From the NCBI GenBank assembly GCA_910577215.1, contig CAJTMQ010000056.1:1-10563 (forward strand): a stretch of 10,563 bases of DNA, given 5' to 3'. The notes under the pieces are model-generated. The model did no database searches, was not told where the DNA came from, and worked only from the letters and a program-made list of their open reading frames with translations. This stretch comes from an uncultured Eubacterium sp. GTDB taxonomy: Bacteria; Bacillota; Clostridia; Oscillospirales; Acutalibacteraceae. A program made the translations under genes and the position numbers. Every line of letters begins with the position of its first letter. Positions within the stretch are counted from its first letter, which is position 1. Below are positions 1 to 5,400 of this stretch, in pieces.

Positions 1-272
1 TCAAATATTATACTTGCTAAGTGCAAACAAAATGTAATAACAAATAAAACAAGATATGAAACGATAACAGAATAATAAAAAACAATATGATATTTGGGTA
101 TTTCTGTTCGGAATCTGCTATAGCAAAACCATTCCTTAAAGGTCATACCTTTTTTTCTTTTTCTTATTGCACTGTTATTCATTAAATAATCAACTATTCC
201 CGTCATTACCAAACGCATATAACAAAAAAAGTAAATTAAACATAGAAATACAATTAACAAAGATACTGCCAC
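1..272 (-). CDS. small two-helix membrane protein, candidate immunity protein of the orphan RHS toxin (3' partial)
   Basis: The frame opens with GTG at 272-270, directly after the TAA of the upstream RHS cassette. It stays open for 90 codons to the window start, so the C-terminus is missing. The end of the upstream gene supplies a strong Shine-Dalgarno (AGAGGGGGT) six bases before the GTG, which decides this start. The protein begins (M)AVSLLIVFLCLIYFFCY, a hydrophobic helix at about residues 2-19. A basic stretch with RKRKK lies near residues 37-41, a soluble segment TFKEWFCYSRFRTEIPK follows, and a second hydrophobic helix covers about 62-90. I recognise no family. Position directly behind a polymorphic-toxin C-terminus, tight translational coupling and AT-rich composition are typical of immunity genes, and a membrane-embedded immunity protein would fit a hydrophobic, membrane-acting toxin. 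The open frame and ribosome binding site are seen; the immunity role is inferred. The frame could be part of a longer membrane protein. Confidence 0.68.
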   Translation of the reverse strand, partial: MAVSLLIVFLCLIYFFCYMRLVMTGIVDYLMNNSAIRKRKKGMTFKEWFCYSRFRTEIPKYHIVFYYSVIVSYLVLFVITFCLHLASIIF

Positions 273-1226
273 TTATATACCCCCTCTAATACTTCTAATG
301 CGATTTATTCCATACCTAGTTGCAGAGAACGCTGTATCTACTATAACATCTTTAGCAACACCCCAGAAATATGATTTATAAAACGAGTTAAATGTATTTT
401 TCACATAATATGAAGTAGCTTTGATTGCTTCTTTACCGTAAACTTTTAAGCCGTGATGCGTACCAGCATTAATCGTTCTTTTTATAGTATTCTTTCCAAG
501 ATTAGTCAACCGTTTAGATCCCGATCCCTTTCCGCCTATAGCAGCTGTAACTCCACCAACAACGCCATCAATAACCACTTCTTTAATGCTTATTTTTGTG
601 AAATTAGTCTCAAAACCTTGTTTTAAAGCACTTTCTGCTGCGGATATAGCTGTATTTGCAGCAATAGTTAAACCTAATCCTACTCCGGTACACGCCAATC
701 CGCCGCTTATTGCACCTGATGCAGCACTAATACCTATAGCAGCCCAGTTAATTTCCTCACCACTTACTTTCTGTGATATAGCTTCAGATACTGCACCGAT
801 TGCTGCACCGATTGCTGCACCAACCACAATATGCCAAATTTCTCCGCCGTCATCTGCACGCATAACAGGATTATTACCACAATATGCAAACATATTTTTA
901 TCAAGTATATTCTGTCCTGTCTGCACATACCCATCCGCATTGATAAACCTGCACATATCAGGACTGTAGTATCTTGTATTAAGGTAATACAGTTCTGTAT
1001 CAGAATCGTAGTAGTAACTACGGTAACGGATTGGGTTAGCGTTTGCAATATCCGTATTTGTTCCTGTTACTTCAAGTAGTTTGCCCCATGCATCATACTG
1101 GTAGTTTGCTATTACCTTGCCGCTTGAATCAGCTATTGCAGTTACATCATTCTGTGCATTCTTGATGTAGTAATACTCTTTGCCGTTGTAGGTAAAACCG
1201 AAGGCATCACCGTTGTTGTCGTACAT
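273..1226 (-). CDS. orphan RHS core plus C-terminal toxin module (displaced cassette, lacks the RHS shell)
   Basis: This is a 317-residue frame from the first in-frame ATG. The reading frame continues upstream, still homologous to RHS, to about 1358 and meets an in-frame TAA near 1376-1378 without another ATG. Residues 1-116 are the RHS-associated core (DAWGK, YLNTRYYSPDMCRFINADGY, NMFAYC) and match the full-length RHS gene downstream of its residue 1541. After the shared Cys the protein switches to the canonical GNNPV boundary and then a different C-terminus (about 117-317). That tail has a glycine zipper (G136, G140, G144), alanine/glycine-rich hydrophobic stretches to about residue 235, and a basic, aromatic end. 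No catalytic motif of a known nuclease, deaminase or ADP-ribosyltransferase is visible; a membrane-active toxin is possible but unproven. Such stand-alone C-termini are known in Rhs and CDI loci as a reserve for recombination into the main gene. The ATG lacks a convincing ribosome binding site, so it may be silent or translated poorly. A promoter-like sequence lies just upstream and a putative immunity gene just downstream. Confidence 0.8.
   Translation of the reverse strand: MYDNNGDAFGFTYNGKEYYYIKNAQNDVTAIADSSGKVIANYQYDAWGKLLEVTGTNTDIANANPIRYRSYYYDSDTELYYLNTRYYSPDMCRFINADGYVQTGQNILDKNMFAYCGNNPVMRADDGGEIWHIVVGAAIGAAIGAVSEAISQKVSGEEINWAAIGISAASGAISGGLACTGVGLGLTIAANTAISAAESALKQGFETNFTKISIKEVVIDGVVGGVTAAIGGKGSGSKRLTNLGKNTIKRTINAGTHHGLKVYGKEAIKATSYYVKNTFNSFYKSYFWGVAKDVIVDTAFSATRYGINRIRSIRGGI
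791..821. repeat. 12-bp tandem repeat, about 2.6 copies
   Basis: The unit ctgcaccgattg occurs twice in full, followed by a partial third copy. On the minus strand it is in frame inside the orphan toxin tail and encodes the GAAIGAAIGAV glycine zipper. Since 12 is a multiple of three, copy-number change would lengthen or shorten the zipper without breaking the frame. Confidence 0.85.
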
Positions 1227-1358
1227 AAATACAGTGGTGGTGTTCCCTGTCTTCTCACCTGCAAGAATTGAACCGTTGTAGTAATATTCAGTTTTTGTTC
1301 CGTTAACTGTTTTGGATATTCGCTGTCCGTTTCCGTTATAGGCATAAATGATTGTGTT
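879..1358 (-). repeat. RHS core homology arm, orphan copy (480 bp, pairs with 3017-3496)
   Basis: This stretch aligns without gaps to 3017-3496, both in the same orientation. By hand I count about 45 mismatches in 480 positions, roughly 90% identity. The match ends sharply on both sides: at the toxin side after the shared FAYC codons, and at the other side after tgtgtt (1353-1358). Mismatches cluster in 879-1126 (about 36); only about nine fall in 1127-1358. The arm is the natural substrate for homologous exchange of C-termini between the two modules. Confidence 0.93.
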
Positions 1359-1364
1359 GATTTC

Positions 1365-1393
1365 ATTATACTTTTATTTGTTTATGCGGTCAA
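1365..1393 (-). promoter_or_regulatory. near-consensus housekeeping promoter facing the orphan cassette
   Basis: On the minus strand TTGACC (1393-1388) is followed after exactly 17 bases by TATAAT (1370-1365). The predicted start is around 1357-1358, right at the edge of the copied RHS arm. It would transcribe the orphan RHS fragment and the membrane-protein frame behind it. The sequence match is seen; activity is inferred. Confidence 0.6.
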
Positions 1394-1433
1394 GAGTATT
1401 ATTATTAATTATGACTGATTTGAAATCACCTCA

Positions 1434-1458
1434 CAATTGTGAAATATATTCACAATTG
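1434..1458. promoter_or_regulatory. perfect 10-bp inverted repeat, operator-like
   Basis: CAATTGTGAA, spacer ATATA, TTCACAATTG. It lies about 40 bp upstream of the -35 box at 1388-1393. Its core TGTGAA-N5-TTCACA recurs at 1518-1534. It resembles a CRP/FNR-type half-site pair, but with one extra central base compared with TGTGA-N6-TCACA. The binding protein is unknown. Confidence 0.45.
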
Positions 1459-1464
1459 CAAAAC

Positions 1465-1499
1465 AGAGGTACATTCCTGTTATTTAAGGATGTACCTCT
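1465..1499 (-). terminator. probable intrinsic terminator after the RHS-immunity operon
   Basis: AGAGGTACA at 1465-1473 pairs perfectly with TGTACCTCT at 1491-1499, extended by a further TCCT/AGGA pairing with one bulged base. On the minus strand the stem is followed by GTTTTGC, a short T run. It lies about 100 bases after the stop of the beta-propeller gene. The T run is weak, so read-through toward the orphan cassette is plausible. Confidence 0.5.
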
Positions 1500-1517
1500 T
1501 GATATTGCTTTAACATT

Positions 1518-1534
1518 TGTGAATTGTTTTCACA
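1518..1534. promoter_or_regulatory. second TGTGAA-N5-TTCACA palindrome
   Basis: TGTGAA, spacer TTGTT, TTCACA. It has the same six-base arms and the same five-base spacing as the core of the palindrome at 1434-1458, with centres 80 bp apart. The two sites flank the terminator-like hairpin. This could be a paired operator or part of a small repeat element. Confidence 0.35.
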
Positions 1535-1601
1535 TAAATTTGACATATGGTGTTGTCCCCTGGTGTTATTATCAAAACATAGTATCACATACTAATTTGT
1601 A

Positions 1602-2492
1602 TTATTCAATTACAAATAGACCATCCCATGTTCCGATATAAATTCTCTCATCAATTATATTAGCAGCACTTCCATATACACAATCATAACGATTTAATAA
1701 AACTCTTTTTTCAATATCATAAACAAACACTGCATTTGAAAAAACGAGAATTAAATTGTTTTTCGAAGAAACACTCATACTCACAAAATATCCGCAGTCA
1801 GGATTATTAAAGCGATTAACAGAATCAAGCATATATCTTTCTTTCGTATATATATCTGCAATCTGCATATTGCTTAACAAAACGGAGTGTGAATTAATTA
1901 GACGTTTTGGGAAAATACCATTTTCAAAATCAAAGGCAATTTCAGATTCAATTTCAAGACTGTCAACATTAACAGTTTTAAATATACAATTTGTTTTTTC
2001 ATGCTTACTGCGACGTGTTTTAACAAACAAATAAAATGCTTTTCTGCTTTGAAAATCTACATTCCAAGAGTAACAATGAAAGTTACTATTTGACAAACAA
2101 ACTTTTTCATAGGATTTTGTAAAAATATTATACTTTACAGCATATTTATTTTCATCTTTTAAAGAAAGTAAATCTAAAATAACACCACTTTCAATACAAA
2201 AAATCTTTCCGTCATGACTTGTGTTTTTTTTTTCGCGGCAATATCCTTTGTATTCAAGTTCCTGTGTTTCCAAATTAAATGCACCATATATACCAGTTGT
2301 AGTTTTTGCATAAACATACTGCTTATCCATTGAAATTGATGTTATATTTCGCATACCGGATAAGAAGCCACACACATTATTCGTCTTTCTATCAATAATA
2401 CCAATTTTGTTAGCTCCGGCAAAAATATAATCATTATTATAGGCTATCGAGCCGCAACCAAACTTCAATACTTTTTTCATGAAATATCCCAT
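1602..2492 (-). CDS. beta-propeller-like protein, candidate immunity protein for the AHH nuclease toxin
   Basis: The frame encodes 296 residues from ATG 2492. A second ATG at 2480 (MKKVLKFG) gives the classic ATGA overlap with the RHS stop codon and 292 residues. The upstream start has an AGGTG box seven bases away, so either is possible. Both mean tight translational coupling to the toxin gene. The protein has no signal peptide and looks cytosolic. It shows recurring strand-turn-strand units resembling WD40/YncE-type propeller blades: DYIFAGANKIGIIDRKT near 21-37, QYVYAKTTTGIYGAFNLET near 58-75, NLILVFSNAVFVYDIEK near 246-262, and RIYIGTWDGLFVIE at the C-terminus. No enzymatic motif is seen. 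Position directly behind a C-terminal toxin domain, and composition more AT-rich than the RHS gene, are typical of immunity genes. Family assignment is by eye and tentative, and immunity is inferred from position. Confidence 0.78.
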   Translation of the reverse strand: MGYFMKKVLKFGCGSIAYNNDYIFAGANKIGIIDRKTNNVCGFLSGMRNITSISMDKQYVYAKTTTGIYGAFNLETQELEYKGYCREKKNTSHDGKIFCIESGVILDLLSLKDENKYAVKYNIFTKSYEKVCLSNSNFHCYSWNVDFQSRKAFYLFVKTRRSKHEKTNCIFKTVNVDSLEIESEIAFDFENGIFPKRLINSHSVLLSNMQIADIYTKERYMLDSVNRFNNPDCGYFVSMSVSSKNNLILVFSNAVFVYDIEKRVLLNRYDCVYGSAANIIDERIYIGTWDGLFVIE

Positions 2493-5400
2493 CTTTTAAC
2501 ACCTGTTGCTTCAGCATACTCTATATCTGCTCGAATTTCAAGCAAAGCTGCTTCTACTTCAGCTGTATTTGTGCACGGTTCAAGTTTTGCATTTACATAA
2601 TCATAATACGTTTTCGTATGCATTGATTTGTGTAACCCATGTGATATTGTTATTAAATTTTCAGGTGCAGTGGTTGGATTAATTTCCACACTTCGTAAAA
2701 CCTCACGAGCAGGTGCAGCTCTCCAAGCGGCTTTAGCTACTATATGATGCACCCTTTGGTCACTATCTTTGGCTTTTCGCTTTTCAGCAGATTTTTCTTT
2801 TGCTTTTGAAACAGTATTACTCACACTATTACTAATAGCATTTACTGCTGATTGCATTCCTTGCATAACCTGCGGCTGTGTAAGTGCATAGCAACAAACA
2901 GTTAAAGTGGTCACCAATATAATTACTGGAAGCATTTTAACCAATGCAGCTACCGCCGCCATTGCTAATCCCGATAAAGTGCCGTTTGAGTCTGTTCTGT
3001 TTATGGAATTATTTAAACAGTATGCAAACATATTTTTATCAAGAACACCTTGCCCCGTCTGCACATACCCATCCGCATTGATAAATCTGCACATATCGGG
3101 GCTGTAGTAGCGGGTGTTAAGGTAGTACAGTTCTGTATCGGAATCGTAGTAATAGCTTCTGTAACGGATTGGGTTAGCGTTTGCAATATCCGTGTTGCTG
3201 CCCGATATTTCAAGCAGTTTACCCCAGGCATCGTAATGGTAGTTTGCAACTACCTTTCCGCTTGAATCAGCTATTGCAGTTACATCATTCTGTGCATTCT
3301 TGATGTAGTAATACTCTTTGCCGTTGTAAGTAAAGCCAAAGGCATCACCGTTGTTGTCGTACATAAATACAGTGGTGGTGTTCCCTGTTTTCTCACCTGC
3401 AAGAATTGAACCGTTGTAGTAATATTCAGTTTTTGTTCCGTTAACTGTTTTGGATATTCTCTGTCCGTCCCCGTTATAGGCATAAACGGTTGTGTTATCT
3501 CCGTTGGTTAACTGTGCAAGCTGTCTGCCGTTCCAAGAGAACTCTTTACTGCCAATGGTTAACGGATTGCCTATTGTATCATAGGTTATTGCCTCTCCGT
3601 TGTAGTCTGTGAGTAAATCTTTCCATACAGAGTCAGTATAGTTCCACGTTTTAGTTGATAACGCTTCCCCTAATTCACCTGCTGTATACGCATATTCCTT
3701 AGCTGAGGTTATATTGCCGTTTATGTAGGTATAGGTATAGCTCTTTCCTGCTTTCTGGTCGTTCACACGGACAAGCTGGTTTAATTCGTCGTAAACATAG
3801 CTTGTTTTGTATGTTCCGTCATCTGCAGTTTTAATATTACCGATATTATCGTAATTGTAAGTATATGTTCCTGCAGGTGTTGTGATACTTCTTAAACGTG
3901 TTGTTGTTCGTGTTGCACCTATATCCGGATATGAATAGGTTGTATTGAACGAGCCTGTCTTTTTGTCCGTAAGCCTGCCTAAGCCGTCATACGTATAGCT
4001 TACCTTTTCCTTGCCGTTCCACGTTACACCGTAGATACAATCCGGCATCTGACCGTTTGACAGATTGCCGTAGCGGTAGCCGATTGTCTGCGTGCCAAGC
4101 GGTGAAAAATGCTTAACGCCTGTTAAGTAATTTGTTTTATTCGCATACGTGTAATCCGTTGAAGAACGCAGTGTTCCTCCGCTGGTTTTTGTGCCCGTGT
4201 ACTCACGCTGTGATACAATACGGTCTGCAAGGTCATACACAAAGCGGGTGTTTGTATTGGTGTAATAATCGGTAATCTGTGCAACATTTCCGTTATTTCC
4301 GTATAAATACGTCACCCTTTTACTGTTATCTCCATTATACCTTTTTTGCGTTATCCGGTCAAGACTATCATACGTGAAATCGTAATAATTTCCGTTGCCG
4401 TAGGTTTGCTTTGACATAAGGCCTGCACTGTTGTACTGCATAGAGGAAAGTGTTTTCCAGTCTGTTCCGTTGCCCACCTTGTTTGCGGTTGTTCTTCCGA
4501 AGGCATCATATGTAAAGCTGTATTTTACACTGCCGTTTACGTTTATGGCTGTGAGCCTGTCCTTACTATAGGAATAGCTGTTTTTCATGCCGCCTGCGGT
4601 TACGGAGGTTAAAACATTGTTTTTTTCGTTATATGTGTAGCTTGTGGCATTACCGTTTGCATCGGTTACAGACTGCAGTGTTCCCTTCTTTTCATCATAT
4701 GAATAGTTGGTTACTGCTCCCACCTCATCCTTTAAGGTTTTGAGGAAGTTTCCGCTGTCTGTATAGGTTGCTTCGGTTATTATCATTTTTTCTTCCGTTT
4801 TTTCAACAGGATAGAAATACCACTTCTGGCTTTCCTTCAGGGCTGTTTTTGTGCATGAATTCTGACGGATTTTTCCTGTTGTGGCTATTTCCTGTGAATC
4901 ATACTGGGCATCAAGGCATTTTGCATAATCCGTTGTGCCTGTGAATATACCGAAGGTTCCGTCACTCTGTTTTACAAGCTTGAATTTCTGCGCCTTGACT
5001 GCATGATTAATTGTGTACAGCTGCAGATATGCCCCATTATCCTTTGAACCCGAACGCACATCAAGGGTCATTGACGGATATTTTGCAGAAACAAACTCAT
5101 ACACATCTGTTGTGCCTGATACCGCTTTTGCTTCCCAATACTGCGTTGCGGTTGCAGAACTATACCGCCTGGTAAGTGCATCATCTCCTCTATTTCCCGT
5201 ATCTCCGCAGTTTATTGAAAAACCTGAGTAAGCGTTTACAATTAAATATTTCTTTCCGCTTTCAATTTGTGTTGCGGGCTTTCGTGAGCGTGTTTCGGAT
5301 TTTATTACATTTCCGTTATCATCGTAGGCGAAATAATACTCCAGTCCGTCTGATGACAATGCATAATATGGCTGCTTTTTATTGTTATATGTATACATAT

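Noticed and set aside
586..969. 127-codon plus-strand frame
   Set aside because: It is antisense to the low-complexity Ala/Gly-rich orphan tail, which easily leaves the opposite strand open. There is no ribosome binding site or plausible protein.
764..1048. 94-codon minus-strand frame inside the orphan cassette
   Set aside because: It is a shifted-frame shadow of the RHS core; a similar shadow occurs at 3013-3249 in the main copy. Conservation comes from the real frame.
1142..1366. Open frame of 74 codons on the minus strand beginning at an ATG that overlaps the TATAAT box
   Set aside because: It is the RHS arm read in another frame; a matching shadow frame exists at 3280-3483 because the two arms are homologous. 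Its ATG would also lie upstream of the predicted transcript start.
1539..1572. TTGACA followed by an AT-rich hexamer on the plus strand
   Set aside because: The spacing to the nearest TATTAT-like box is about 21 bases, too long for a normal promoter.
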